A stretch of 39,828 bases of DNA from Verrucomicrobiota bacterium (GCA_030835305.1 JAURPJ010000024.1:1-39828); one strand, 5' to 3'. Positions 7,951 to 16,593 are shown, counted from the first letter of the stretch. The notes: generated from the letters alone by a model not told the origin. A program made the numbers and translations.

Positions 7951-8946
7951 ATGTCAGAAATAAAAATTGATGCAGACGCCGCACGGGAGGCCTTGAAAAA
8001 GTTGGGTCCCAAACTTGGTCTAATCATTCCCGGAATTATCGTGCTTGCAGGAGCATTTACCAGCTACTTCACAGTCCCAACTGATTCAGAAGCAGTGGTG
8101 TTGCGCTTCGGAAAATACAATCGAACAGCAGCGCCAGGTTTGAACTTCAAACTACCCTTCTGGTTTGAAACCAAAGAGATCATTCCTGTTGATCGGCGCC
8201 TAAAGATGGAATTTGGATATGGAACCGCAGGATCTACGAACCCCTTCCAGACCCGCCCCAAAGAACACTACGAGGAACAATCAATGATCACAGGTGATAA
8301 GAATGCCGCTGCTGTGGAGTGGGTGATCCAGTACCGTATCAGTGACCCAGAAGCGTATCTTTTCAAAGTTCGTGATCCCGAAGAAACGATGCGGGATGCC
8401 TCGGAATCAGTGATGAGGGAAGTGGTTGGTGATCGAACTGTTGACGAGGTTATTACGATTGGGCGTGAATCAATCGCAACCGACGCCCTAGTCAAGCTTC
8501 AGGAACTCGTCGACTCTTATGGGCTCGGTTTAAAGATTGATCAGCTCCAACTGAAAAACGTAAACCCACCACGGCAGGTGCAGGCATCCTTCAACGAGGT
8601 GAACCAAGCACAACAGGACAAGGCCAAGCAAATTAACGTCGCAAAGGGACTATACAATAAAGCGGTCCCAAAAGGCGAAGGTGAAGCGGATCAAAAAATC
8701 AGTGCCGCGGAAGGTGAAAAACTTCAGCGAATCAATGAGGCCACCGGTGATGCAGAACGCTTCTTGGCTCTCTTCGAAGAATACCAAAAGGCACCAGAGA
8801 TTACCCGTCAGAGGCTTTATCTAGAAAAAATTCAGGATGTTCTACCCCGGCTTAAAAACAAATTTATCATGGAAGGAGAGGCCAGCAAACCGCTACCCCT
8901 TCTCGACCTTAACAACGCATTAAACGGAAAGGGAGGTGCTCGATGA
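7951..8946 (+). CDS. hflK: SPFH-domain membrane protease regulator HflK
   Basis: 331 residues: a short cytoplasmic N-terminus, one membrane segment (about 21-45, LGLIIPGIIVLAGAFTSYFT), then an SPFH/Band-7 domain (EAVVLRFGKYNRTAAPGLNFKLPF) and a coiled-coil-rich C-terminus. The PGL.FKLPF block and the VNPP segment match HflK. HflK and HflC form a cage in the membrane that encloses and regulates the FtsH protease. The stop overlaps the hflC start by 4 bp (ATGA). No ftsH or hflX is adjacent. Confidence 0.92.
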   Translation: MSEIKIDADAAREALKKLGPKLGLIIPGIIVLAGAFTSYFTVPTDSEAVVLRFGKYNRTAAPGLNFKLPFWFETKEIIPVDRRLKMEFGYGTAGSTNPFQTRPKEHYEEQSMITGDKNAAAVEWVIQYRISDPEAYLFKVRDPEETMRDASESVMREVVGDRTVDEVITIGRESIATDALVKLQELVDSYGLGLKIDQLQLKNVNPPRQVQASFNEVNQAQQDKAKQINVAKGLYNKAVPKGEGEADQKISAAEGEKLQRINEATGDAERFLALFEEYQKAPEITRQRLYLEKIQDVLPRLKNKFIMEGEASKPLPLLDLNNALNGKGGAR

Positions 8947-9890
8947 AAAAAGCGTTTGGATTTATAATAGCAGCCTTGGTTCTCATCGTTTTGCTCTTCG
9001 TTACTGGAACGGTTTATACCGTCAGAGAAGGTCAACAAGTCGTCCTAACACAGTTTGGAAAGCCGAGTGGAACCATCACAGAAGCTGGTTTACATTTCAA
9101 GTTGCCCTTCATCGTCAAGGTCAACGTGATCGAAAAGCGCTTTCTGGCTTGGGATGGCGAAAGCGCGCAAATGCCAACCCGAGACAAGACCTACATTCAG
9201 GTTGATACCTTTGCTCGTTGGAAAATTTCCGACCCTCTCCTTTATTTTAAGACCTTACGGGATGAACGAAGTGCTCTCTCACGTCTCACCGATATTTTGG
9301 GGTCGGAAACTCGTAATGCGGTCGCCAAACACGATCTCCTCGAAGTCGTGCGATCGACCAAAGACCGTAAACCAGAAAGAACTGATTTGCAGAACGAAAA
9401 GGAAGCAGTCTTCGAACCCATAAAAATCGGCCGCCGGGAAATCGAAAAAAATGTTTTCGAGATCGCAAAAACCAAACTAGAAGACATCGGAATCGAGCTC
9501 CTCGACCTTCGTTTCAAGCGAATTAACTACAACCAGTCCGTCGCACCACAAATCTATGAGCAAATGATTTCTGAACGCCAGCAGATTGCCGAACGCTTTC
9601 GTTCCGAAGGAGCAGGCGAAGCGGCTCGGACGATGGGTAAGATGGAGAGGGAAGTGAAGCGGATCGAATCAGAAGCCTATCTCAAAATTCAGTCAATTCT
9701 TGGAGAAGCGGATGCCGAATCGACCCGGATCTACGCCGAAGCCTATGGCGGAACTCCCGAGCGGGAGAGCTTTTACGAGTTTGTTAAAACATTAGAAGCC
9801 TACGACAAAATACTCGACGAAAATACGACCGTCATCCTCTCGACTGATTCCGACCTCTTCAAGTTACTAAAAGGCTCAAAATCAGAATAA
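8943..9890 (+). CDS. hflC: SPFH-domain membrane protease regulator HflC
   Basis: 315 residues: an N-terminal membrane anchor (about 4-26), the SPFH domain with VREGQQVVLTQFGKPSG and GLHFKLPF, then a charged helical region containing the typical HflC run ERQQIAERFRSEGAGEAA (about 217-234). Followed by YAEAYGG, also typical. Partner of HflK in the FtsH-regulating complex. Translationally coupled to hflK by a 4-bp overlap. No terminator is visible; a copy of the dispersed repeat starts 7 bp after the stop. Confidence 0.92.
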   Translation: MKKAFGFIIAALVLIVLLFVTGTVYTVREGQQVVLTQFGKPSGTITEAGLHFKLPFIVKVNVIEKRFLAWDGESAQMPTRDKTYIQVDTFARWKISDPLLYFKTLRDERSALSRLTDILGSETRNAVAKHDLLEVVRSTKDRKPERTDLQNEKEAVFEPIKIGRREIEKNVFEIAKTKLEDIGIELLDLRFKRINYNQSVAPQIYEQMISERQQIAERFRSEGAGEAARTMGKMEREVKRIESEAYLKIQSILGEADAESTRIYAEAYGGTPERESFYEFVKTLEAYDKILDENTTVILSTDSDLFKLLKGSKSE

Positions 9891-9896
9891 AGAGTA

Positions 9897-9974
9897 TTAC
9901 CCCCCTTCTCCCCCTCTCCGATTCCTTCAACGACGCACTAAGGAGCTCCACCTAAAAAGCAAATTCCTAACAAC
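9897..9974. repeat. dispersed repeat copy 2, long form (~75 bp)
   Basis: The segment from TTACCCCCC through CTCCCCCTCTCCGATTCC to AAAAAGCAAATTCCTAACAAC matches 11781-11851 along its whole length with about nine differences. The right end (9954-9974) is the shared core also found at 4502 and 16400. It separates hflC from a surface-protein remnant, which resumes within a few bases of the repeat. A similar but weaker copy may sit at 15257-15277. Confidence 0.75.
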
Positions 9975-9978
9975 CTGA

Positions 9979-10440
9979 TTGCTCCGAATACAAGGCCCCG
10001 ACCATGCCTTGTCCGAGAGTTGGCAGGTTAGCCCCGAGCTCGGCGGAATTCCGGCCGGATTCACCATTCCAACCGGGGATTGCGACTCCTGGGCGGCAAC
10101 CGCATTTGCCGCGCTTCCGGGAGCCTACAGCAACCCCGATGCCGATGTCCGGGCGAATCTCGTCGAATATCCTCTTGCTTCCTCTCCTGCTGATTCTGGT
10201 TCCTTCCCTGAGATCGAGGTGTTCATCGCTGGCGTCGATTACGTCGCGATTCGTTACGCGGTGAATCCGCTTGCTGGCGACGTGACGCTCACTCCTCGGA
10301 CTTCAGTCGCCCTCCTTAATTGGAACGCCGACCCCGTCTAGCTGGATCCTCCGGCGGGAGATGTCCACACCCGGCGTGCCAACGCCACGCTGGATAGCTC
10401 GCCTCGTCGCAAATTGCGGATCTCGGTCGCCCTTGACTAG
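9979..10440 (+). pseudogene. C-terminal remnant of a large verrucomicrobial surface/secreted protein
   Basis: A frame open except for one TAG at 10339-10341 reads DSWAATAFAALPGAY, DADVRANLVEYPLASSP, then VTLTPRTS, and finally RRKLRISVALD and a stop at 10438-10440. This matches the C-terminal module of the 1857-residue protein at 17471 (SWAQSHGF, DNDKDGINNLLEYALDSNP, FVRLRVTY) in order and spacing. The calcium-binding D.D.DG part is degraded to DADV, and there is no start or upstream domain. It is the tail of a lost gene, joined to hflC's downstream region through the repeat at 9897-9974. Confidence 0.72.
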
Positions 10441-10444
10441 CCCC

Positions 10445-11647
10445 TTATCGCGCCGAGACCTTTTTCCAATCGTCACTCAGTTTTACTTTCGAGGCTTTCT
10501 TTGCCTTGGCGTCCAGTTCTTCCAAGGTGAAGCGGACGCTCATGATGTAAGGTGCCTCGCCTTGAGTCCAGTGGCCGTAAGTCACGGAGACGAAGGTGCC
10601 GTCGGGAAGAATTTCAACGCCGGGGTAGGTTGTGTCGTGGCCCTTTTTATTGTCCATGATGCGGACAACGTATTGGCCGGGAGTGCCTTTTTCGAAATCG
10701 CTCCAGGTTCCGACCCAACCGGACCAGTCGCCGGCGTTTGGCATAGGTCCGGATACTTCTCCGGAGCCCATCACCTTGTTGCCGGGTGAGATGCCACGGA
10801 AAGAAATGAACAGTCGACCGTCGGGACCGTATTTCCCGGTGTGGCGGTCACCAGTCAAGGTGATCGGGAGTTCCCGTGGCTTGCTCCAGCTTTCGCCTTC
10901 GTCGTCTGAAAAGATGATGTGGGAGTTCTTTCGGCGGGAATTTTCCCGGAGCAAGACTGCGAGCCGCTTGCCATCCGGTGAGCGGATGATTCCTGGTTCG
11001 CAGAGGTGGATGTCGGAAGATTCGTAGATGATTTTGGGTTCCGACCAAGTGAGGCCACCATCCTTTGAGTTTGTCTGGAGGAGCTTGAATACAACCGGCT
11101 TTTCTCGCTTACCGTTTGGCTGCAAGAAACGGCCGTCATCATGGAAGAGACAGAAGTAGTGACCGGGCTTGTCCTTCACCTCCATGTGGCACCCCATTGC
11201 GACGATGCCTCCGAAATTTCCGATGGCCTTCAGCTCGGACCAAGAGCGACCTTCGTCTTCCGAGACCGACATGCGGATGGGATGGAGTCCGGAGAACATG
11301 ATGATGCGTTTCTTTCCCTGAGCATCGGTGACGCGGTGAAGGGTCGGGACCTCTCTTGAGGTTTCCCATGATCTTGGCGTCGGGAGTCGATTCGACCAGG
11401 TGAGTCCGCCGTCGGTGGAACGTTTGTAAACGATTCCACCCCGCCCGTGACCTTTGGGGTAAACAGTCAGGATGGTTTGATTGTCGTCCAGGAGACAAGT
11501 CGTCGGATGACCAAGATACTGTCCGGTTTCATAGTCGACCAGCACTTGACGGTAATAATCATAAGCGAGGTCGACTAAGGGAAGCTCGTGGGCCCTTGCC
11601 TGGAGAGCCGCAAGTTTGGCGATCAGAAAAAAGACCAGAAATCGCAT
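10445..11647 (-). CDS. secreted BNR-repeat sialidase (exo-alpha-sialidase family)
   Basis: 400 residues with a signal peptide (MRFLVFFLIAKLAALQARA). Four Asp-boxes mark the blades of a six-bladed propeller: STDGGLTW (77-84), SEDEGRSW, SKDGGLTW and SDDEGESW. HPTTCLLDD near the N-terminus and TTYPGVEILPDGTFV near the C-terminus are typical of this branch. The likely role is release of sialic acid or a related residue from glycans at the cell surface or outside. It is monocistronic here, converging on a surface-protein remnant with 4 bp between the stops. It is not the parent of the sialidase scrap at 6790, which belongs to a different operon. Confidence 0.88.
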   Translation of the reverse strand: MRFLVFFLIAKLAALQARAHELPLVDLAYDYYRQVLVDYETGQYLGHPTTCLLDDNQTILTVYPKGHGRGGIVYKRSTDGGLTWSNRLPTPRSWETSREVPTLHRVTDAQGKKRIIMFSGLHPIRMSVSEDEGRSWSELKAIGNFGGIVAMGCHMEVKDKPGHYFCLFHDDGRFLQPNGKREKPVVFKLLQTNSKDGGLTWSEPKIIYESSDIHLCEPGIIRSPDGKRLAVLLRENSRRKNSHIIFSDDEGESWSKPRELPITLTGDRHTGKYGPDGRLFISFRGISPGNKVMGSGEVSGPMPNAGDWSGWVGTWSDFEKGTPGQYVVRIMDNKKGHDTTYPGVEILPDGTFVSVTYGHWTQGEAPYIMSVRFTLEELDAKAKKASKVKLSDDWKKVSAR

Positions 11648-11692
11648 CTCATGTTGTTAGCACAACCGGGAACAAAGGGCCAGACGAATCGA

Positions 11693-11779
11693 TCAAACCA
11701 GGATCTCTTTGATGATGTGGCCGTGGACGCCTGTCAGACGCATGTCTCTTGAAGAAAAGCGGAAGGTGCTCTTGCTGTA
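11693..11779 (-). pseudogene. 3' fragment of a DUF1501 gene
   Basis: The last ~28 codons read STFRFSSRDMRLTGVHGHI and end KEILV-stop. This matches the conserved end of DUF1501 proteins (TFR..GRD.RLT.VHG..). The match stops exactly where the dispersed repeat begins at 11781. The rest of the gene, typically about 450 residues, is absent. DUF1501 proteins normally pair with DUF1553 proteins; the only DUF1553 sequence here is another 3' fragment at 918. Confidence 0.72.
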
Positions 11780-11780
11780 G

Positions 11781-11851
11781 TTACCCCCGTTTCTCCCCCT
11801 CTCCGATTCCGTCAACGAAGCCCTAAGAAGCTCCACCTCAAAAGCAAATTC
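11781..11851. repeat. dispersed repeat copy 3, long form
   Basis: Near-identical to 9897-9968: TTACCCCC, CTCCCCCTCTCCGATTCC, AGCTCCACCT and AAAAGCAAATTCC occur in the same order. The left end abuts the DUF1501 scrap. Beyond the right end, 11852-11948 carries an open minus-strand stretch that I could not assign. Confidence 0.75.
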
Positions 11852-12018
11852 CATGCAGTTGGCATCGGAAAGACAGTGATGAAACTCCGCACCGAGAACC
11901 AGTTTCATAAGAGCAGCAGCCTAATCCTCGGCAACTCTCGGTAAATCATTGATTTGCTCGATGGTAGCGCTGATTTTATCGATTGGGACAGGTGACTCAA
12001 GACGCGCAGGATGCGTCC

Positions 12019-12807
12019 ATGATTCTTCTTCTGGTCGCCATCGCTCTCGTTCTTGTACTCATCGAACGCATCTGGCCCGGCAACAAACTTCCTTCCTCCA
12101 AAGGCTGGTGGGCCCGCATCGTAGTCGTCAATACGGTGCAAGTCGGCATCATAATTCTCGCCGGAGAAACCTGGGACCATTGGTTCGAGAAAGCCTCGCT
12201 TTTTCACCTCGGCGACAAACTCTCCATCTTCTGGGGCACCATCGTTTGCTACTTCATCTCCACCTTCATTTACTATTGGTGGCATCGCATTCGCCACGAA
12301 TCCAATTTCTTCTGGCGTCTCTGCCATCAACTCCATCACTCGCCACAGCGGATTGAAATCCTCGCCAGTTTTTACAAACACCCCGTGGAGATCACCATCA
12401 ACTCCCTGATTTCTGCAACCCTCACTTACGGTATTCTTGGTCTCTCGATCGAAGCAGCCGCGCTCTACACCTCCTTCACTGCCGTCGCGGAATACTTCTA
12501 CCACTGGAACATCCGCACGCCGCGTTGGCTCGGACCTATTTTTCAACGTCCCGAATCCCATCGCGTGCACCACATGCACCATCACCACACTCAGAACTAT
12601 GCCGATCTTCCCATTTGGGATATCCTCTTCGGCACCTACAACAATCCGAAAACCTCACCAAAGAAGTGCGGATTCGACCCTGAAAAGGAAGAGCGCTTTG
12701 GCGCCATGCTCGCCTTTCAGGACGTCCACGCTCTCCCGGCAACCTGTCTCGGCTGCCACAAGCGCTGGGCCTGCTATTCACAAAAAGAACAAGACGCAAT
12801 ATCATGA
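12019..12807 (+). CDS. fatty acid hydroxylase/sterol desaturase-family membrane enzyme
   Basis: 262 residues from ATG 12019, chosen for AGGA at 12008-12011; a TTG 36 bp upstream is possible. Several hydrophobic segments are followed by the diiron histidine clusters HRIRH (H89, H93), HQLHH (H103, H106, H107) and HRVHH (H181, H184, H185), with extra histidines in MHHHH. The family hydroxylates or desaturates lipids in the membrane; the substrate is unknown. The C-terminus has a CLGCHKRWAC cluster that might bind a metal. It overlaps the next gene by 4 bp and heads a three-gene operon. Confidence 0.9.
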   Translation: MILLLVAIALVLVLIERIWPGNKLPSSKGWWARIVVVNTVQVGIIILAGETWDHWFEKASLFHLGDKLSIFWGTIVCYFISTFIYYWWHRIRHESNFFWRLCHQLHHSPQRIEILASFYKHPVEITINSLISATLTYGILGLSIEAAALYTSFTAVAEYFYHWNIRTPRWLGPIFQRPESHRVHHMHHHHTQNYADLPIWDILFGTYNNPKTSPKKCGFDPEKEERFGAMLAFQDVHALPATCLGCHKRWACYSQKEQDAIS

Positions 12808-13250
12808 AACGAACCCTTCTCACTTTCCTCATCGGCGGCATCGGCTGCTTGCAAATCATCGGATACGCCACCGGCTCTCAAACCATTCGCGGACTTGGCC
12901 TCATTTCTGGCATCGCCCCCTATCCCAAGGTCTTCTGCGAATCCGACGGCTATGAACCCTTCGCTGCTGAATTCAAAATATTCGATTATAACAACACCGA
13001 AATCCCTCTCACCGCCGAGCGCTATTCAAAACTCGATGGCCCTTATCAGCGACGCAACGTCTACGGAGCTGCCCTGGCCTACGCGCCCCGGCTTCCAGAT
13101 AACCTCCGAAACCATCTCTTTGAAAAAATCCTCACTGACGACTTCACGCTCTCCGAAGAACTCGACCTCACTGAGCTCAACGAACCATTCATCGTGATCA
13201 AACCCCGCTCCGGCGAGAAGCCCACTCTCTATCACTACTCACTCAAGTAA
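12804..13250 (+). CDS. 148-aa membrane-anchored protein, function unknown
   Basis: Starts in a 4-bp ATGA overlap with the desaturase and ends 3 bp before the HTTM gene, so it is firmly in the operon. The N-terminus (MKRTLLTFLIGGIGCLQIIG) is a signal or membrane anchor. The rest is soluble and probably faces the periplasm, with the blocks GLISGIAPYPKVFC, YEPFAAEFKIF and FEKILTDDF. No family recognised. From its position it may be an accessory subunit of the HTTM protein, which in other bacteria often travels with a small partner. Confidence 0.8.
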   Translation: MKRTLLTFLIGGIGCLQIIGYATGSQTIRGLGLISGIAPYPKVFCESDGYEPFAAEFKIFDYNNTEIPLTAERYSKLDGPYQRRNVYGAALAYAPRLPDNLRNHLFEKILTDDFTLSEELDLTELNEPFIVIKPRSGEKPTLYHYSLK

Positions 13251-13253
13251 ATC

Positions 13254-15056
13254 ATGAACTCACAATTTGCTCTCTTTCGAATCGTCTTCGGAATCTTCCT
13301 CACCTGGCACTTCATCGCCCTCATCACCTACGGGACTGAGTTGTTCTCCAACGAAGGTATCATCAGCGAGGCTTCTCTCAATCCGACCTATGGACTTTTT
13401 CCAAACCATCTCTACCTCTGGGACACGCCTTTTGTTGTAGCCCTGACTCTTGGTATCGCAGTCCTCGCATCCATCACCTTCACCCTCGGATGGGCCCGAC
13501 GCATCTCAACCATCGTCCTTTGGTTTATCGTCACCGCGCTCTTCCACCGAAACAATCTCACGTCAAACCCCTCGCTTCCTTACATCGGACTCATTCTCAT
13601 CCTCACCACTTTAATTCCAATCGGCGAAAATTTCTCCCTAAGCAAGAAAAACGAAAACTGGTTTATGCCCAAATGGACCATTCCCGTTGCTACCTTCCTG
13701 CTCGCTCTCGGTTACACGTTCAGCGGATGGACCAAGCTTTCTTCTCCCAGCTGGATCGACGGCAGCGCCATCGCCCACATACTCAATAACCCGCTAGCCC
13801 GACCTGGCTTCTTCCGTGATTTCCTGCTCAGCGCGCCTGACGGATTTCTAGTCTTTCTTACCTGGGGCGCTCTTCTCGCGGAGCTCCTCTACCTCCCTCT
13901 TTCCTTTCACAAGAAAATCCGCCCCTGGATCTGGCTCGCGCTCCTCGGAATGCATCTCGGACTCATCCTCCTCATTGATTTCGCCGACCTCTCGATGGGC
14001 ATGGTGATGATCCACCTCTTCACCTTTGACCCCAAGTGGCTAAGGTCAACGGCCCCCGCCCGTATAGCCTTCGATGCCGATTGCCTCATGTGTAATCGCT
14101 TCCTCGCCTTCCTTGCTCGGGAAGATCAGAAGGAACTTCTCACTTTCGAAGCTCTTCCAGACGATGAAGAAAAAACGAGCATGATCGTCACTCGGAATGG
14201 CCAAACCTTTCGGCGTTCTCCCGCCCTTATCATCATCTTTGACTCTCTGGGCGGACACTGGAAAGCGCTCTCGTTCATCGGCCGAGTGATCCCTCGTCCA
14301 ATTCGGGATTTAATCTATGACTTGATTGCCGAAAACCGCCATCGCCTCGGCTCAAAGAAAAGCTGTATTCTTCCCTCCGCGGCGGTGAGGCAGCGAATCA
14401 TAAAAACACTCAGCACCCTCAGTCTCGTTACCTTTATCTTCACACTCTCCTCCTGCGTCTTGATCGAGCGTCCGCCCGGAGGAACACATTTGGGCAAAGA
14501 AACCGCTGCCTTCACTGAAGTTACCACTTCTGACAAATCGCTCATCCAAACTGGAGACGTCATCGCCTTTCACATGTCGAAGAAGGAAGCGATGACTTAT
14601 TTAAAGAAAGGAAAGATCCAAAAACTTCCCTACCAGCTCTTCAACTATGGCCACCTCGCTCTCGTCGTTGAAGGCGAAAAGGAGAAGAGGCTCCTCCAAC
14701 TCGCCATGAAGCAAGCTGCCAATATCGACGACGGGCTGGAATACCTGGACGATAAACAATGGACCGTCTTCCGTCCTACCTCTGACATTAACGAAGAACG
14801 TCTTGAAGAATTTGTCTCCCTCTCACTCACCAAGCTTTCCGACCCAAAAAAAGCCTACGACTACTCCGGGGTGCTCGGTGTTCACAACCGCACAACAACA
14901 CCGGAAACGCCCAAGGAAATCGACAATGAATACACTTGCGTCACCCTGATCCAGGCGGCGCTGCATTACGCCGGTCACCGCACTCAATCAATTCACCGTA
15001 AAGGCTTCCTCGATATCGTAACGCCAGCGCAATTGATCGAAAGCAAGAAGCGCTAG
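13254..15056 (+). CDS. HTTM membrane protein fused to a DCC domain and a YiiX-like permuted papain-fold domain
   Basis: 600 residues with three parts. About 1-265 is a polytopic membrane domain of the HTTM type (related to vitamin K-dependent gamma-carboxylase), starting FALFRIVFGIFLTWHF. About 268-385 is a DCC/DUF393 domain with DADCLMC (C277, C280), which normally acts as a thiol-disulfide-like unit. A new hydrophobic stretch ends in the lipobox-like LSSC (C401). About 410-600 then resembles YiiX-type permuted NlpC/P60 (papain-fold) hydrolases, with TGDVIAF, GHLALV (H467) and YTCVTL (C562), the His-before-Cys order of that class. HTTM-DCC fusions are known; the added hydrolase-like domain is unusual. 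Substrates cannot be inferred, and no frameshift joins the parts. Confidence 0.82.
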   Translation: MNSQFALFRIVFGIFLTWHFIALITYGTELFSNEGIISEASLNPTYGLFPNHLYLWDTPFVVALTLGIAVLASITFTLGWARRISTIVLWFIVTALFHRNNLTSNPSLPYIGLILILTTLIPIGENFSLSKKNENWFMPKWTIPVATFLLALGYTFSGWTKLSSPSWIDGSAIAHILNNPLARPGFFRDFLLSAPDGFLVFLTWGALLAELLYLPLSFHKKIRPWIWLALLGMHLGLILLIDFADLSMGMVMIHLFTFDPKWLRSTAPARIAFDADCLMCNRFLAFLAREDQKELLTFEALPDDEEKTSMIVTRNGQTFRRSPALIIIFDSLGGHWKALSFIGRVIPRPIRDLIYDLIAENRHRLGSKKSCILPSAAVRQRIIKTLSTLSLVTFIFTLSSCVLIERPPGGTHLGKETAAFTEVTTSDKSLIQTGDVIAFHMSKKEAMTYLKKGKIQKLPYQLFNYGHLALVVEGEKEKRLLQLAMKQAANIDDGLEYLDDKQWTVFRPTSDINEERLEEFVSLSLTKLSDPKKAYDYSGVLGVHNRTTTPETPKEIDNEYTCVTLIQAALHYAGHRTQSIHRKGFLDIVTPAQLIESKKR

Positions 15057-15264
15057 TCAACTTTGACCCACGTTCCTTTGTCATAACTCTCCCACAACTT
15101 CTCGGCGAGCTCCACGCCCTTGGCTCCCTCGCGAAGAGATCATCACGACGCTCGCGCACATCCCACGATGAACTAAACTGGCAAATCACGCGTGTCTTGG
15201 TCTTGAACAAAGCATAGTCCGCGTCGTCCGCCGTGCCTGTATCGGCTTTTTTTTGAAAAAGCAA
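15053..15264 (-). pseudogene. 3' remnant of a Gfo/Idh/MocA oxidoreductase with internal deletion
   Basis: Reading right to left, DADYALFKTKTRVICQFSSS followed by WDVRERRDDL matches the C-terminal sheet of Gfo/Idh/MocA oxidoreductases (DAAYA.F...GVI.Q..SSW.VR). The frame changes near 15135 and resumes as REGAKGVELAEKLWESYDKG then TWVKVD-stop, the usual end of such proteins. Roughly 70-100 codons between the blocks are missing, as is the whole NAD-binding half. The stop codon overlaps the stop of the convergent HTTM gene. Confidence 0.72.
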
Positions 15265-15292
15265 TTAGAACCCTGCAGTAAGCTCCCCGACT

Positions 15293-16231
15293 ATGATACT
15301 TTTGCGTTCAACGTTTAGACTGGTTGCCGGAGTTCTCCTTCTAGCGGCAACTTTACCGTGTATTGGAAGTTCAGTATTTCTTGATGCCTCAACCGAGGGA
15401 AATCAGGTGAGGCTCGCGACTCCCTATGGAACAACCATCTTTATCGTTCAGCCGGGCATGAATATTAACCCAGCTTTCAAGGTTGAGGACATGCAAACAA
15501 ACTGGTCCAAAGATCATTTGCCCGGCTTTAGCTCTTCAGCCGACATGCAGCCGGTACAGGTCAATCATATCCCTATCGTAAGCTTGGATGGGGAAGACTA
15601 TATTGGCCTTGGTTTTGATTTCAATGAGACAGGAGGGAATGGATCAGACTTTGATATCGTCAACATGATAATTTGGGCCAGCCCTCAACCCGTGAATACG
15701 ATCGAGGCGGGATTAGCGACAGACCCCGACCTCAGCGGCTATTCTTGGTCTGGAGATCCGGCTAATAACATCGTTAAATCGTGGGAAAACAACCTCCGTC
15801 AATTGGAGAGTTCAAGTGTTGGCGAAAGCCTTGGCCTCACTCCCATTTATGTTCAGAACGTGAATCCTCAAATCTTTGTTCCAAACGACACTCGGCCTTA
15901 CGATACCGATCCAAATCGTATTTACGCGAACGAATTAACAACCCTCGGATCCAACGCCGTAGAAATTGGTATCCTCGTCTCCGCGTCGATTCTGGATTCG
16001 GTAGCTTCAACTGACTATCTCTACATCGGAGTGCAAACCGGAAGTATGAATGGAGGAGGGAGCGATCGATTTGGAGTGATGGACCCCACGTCTATGGTAA
16101 GTGGAGGTTTTTTCGATCAGAATAATATCACAGTGACTTCATTTGCAGAGAGTATTCCGGAGCCTTCAAATCTTGCCTTCTCTTCACTCGCTGCATTGAC
16201 CTTGGTTTTGCGGAGATCTCGCGGTATTTAA
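15293..16231 (+). CDS. PEP-CTERM sorted exported protein
   Basis: 312 residues with an N-terminal signal peptide and a C-terminal PEP-CTERM tail: PEPSNLAF, a short hydrophobic segment (SSLAALTLVL), then the basic end RRSRGI. Proteins of this type are processed by an exosortase (EpsH/XrtA class) and exported, often together with exopolysaccharide. The middle is rich in Asn, Asp, Gly and Ser, with no enzyme domain recognised. No exosortase is in the window. A divergent copy of the dispersed repeat may lie in the 40 bp upstream (15257-15277). Confidence 0.88.
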   Translation: MILLRSTFRLVAGVLLLAATLPCIGSSVFLDASTEGNQVRLATPYGTTIFIVQPGMNINPAFKVEDMQTNWSKDHLPGFSSSADMQPVQVNHIPIVSLDGEDYIGLGFDFNETGGNGSDFDIVNMIIWASPQPVNTIEAGLATDPDLSGYSWSGDPANNIVKSWENNLRQLESSSVGESLGLTPIYVQNVNPQIFVPNDTRPYDTDPNRIYANELTTLGSNAVEIGILVSASILDSVASTDYLYIGVQTGSMNGGGSDRFGVMDPTSMVSGGFFDQNNITVTSFAESIPEPSNLAFSSLAALTLVLRRSRGI

Positions 16232-16593
16232 TAGACCTATTGCGATCACCGCCAGCCCTCAAATCAAAGGAAGAGTTGTAACACCGTTCTCCCCCATGAA
16301 ATCCGCCCAACCCTGCCTTTTGCGGCCTTTTCTCCGAAAGCATATTCCTAGCAGCCCCCGTGTGTTCAGCCAAACTTCTGTCTCCTCAATCTTCCCGCCA
16401 AAAGCAAATTCCTAGCAACGCAACAACCAGCCAACCAAAACCATAAACTGGCTTCTCTGAGTTTTCATGCTCTCCATCCTAATTTGTCTTAATGCTCTAC
16501 CCATCAACCGATGCGATTTTAAGTTAAAATATCCCCGGTCAGCCTCATAGAAAAATTCCTAGTCTTACTTGGCCCTTATTTCTAAGTTGAAGC
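16232..16593. other. gene-free spacer carrying two dispersed-repeat copies
   Basis: 360 bp between the PEP-CTERM gene and the SGNH hydrolase without a credible coding frame. Two repeat copies lie near 16327-16354 and 16394-16419. A possible third partial copy, AAAAATTCCTAG, is at 16551-16562. Confidence 0.6.
16327..16419. repeat. dispersed repeat copies 4 and 5
   Basis: Copy 5 (16394-16419) carries CCCGCC followed by AAAAGCAAATTCCTAGCAAC, identical over the core to 4502-4521. Copy 4 (16327-16354) has GAAAGCATATTCCTAGCAG and shares the preceding GCGGCCTTT-like stretch with the sequence before copy 1 (ACGGCCTTTCCGCC). The two cores are about 65 bp apart in the same orientation. Confidence 0.7.

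Noticed and set aside
11852-11908. Minus-strand stretch KLVLGAEFHHCLSDANCMEF as another gene fragment
   Set aside because: It has some resemblance to enolase-superfamily C-termini, but it is too short and degenerate to support a call.
11905-12588. Long minus-strand open frame opposite the desaturase gene
   Set aside because: It is antisense to a well-supported diiron enzyme with three His clusters; its translation has no domain and is His/Met/Asp-rich as expected from a shadow frame.
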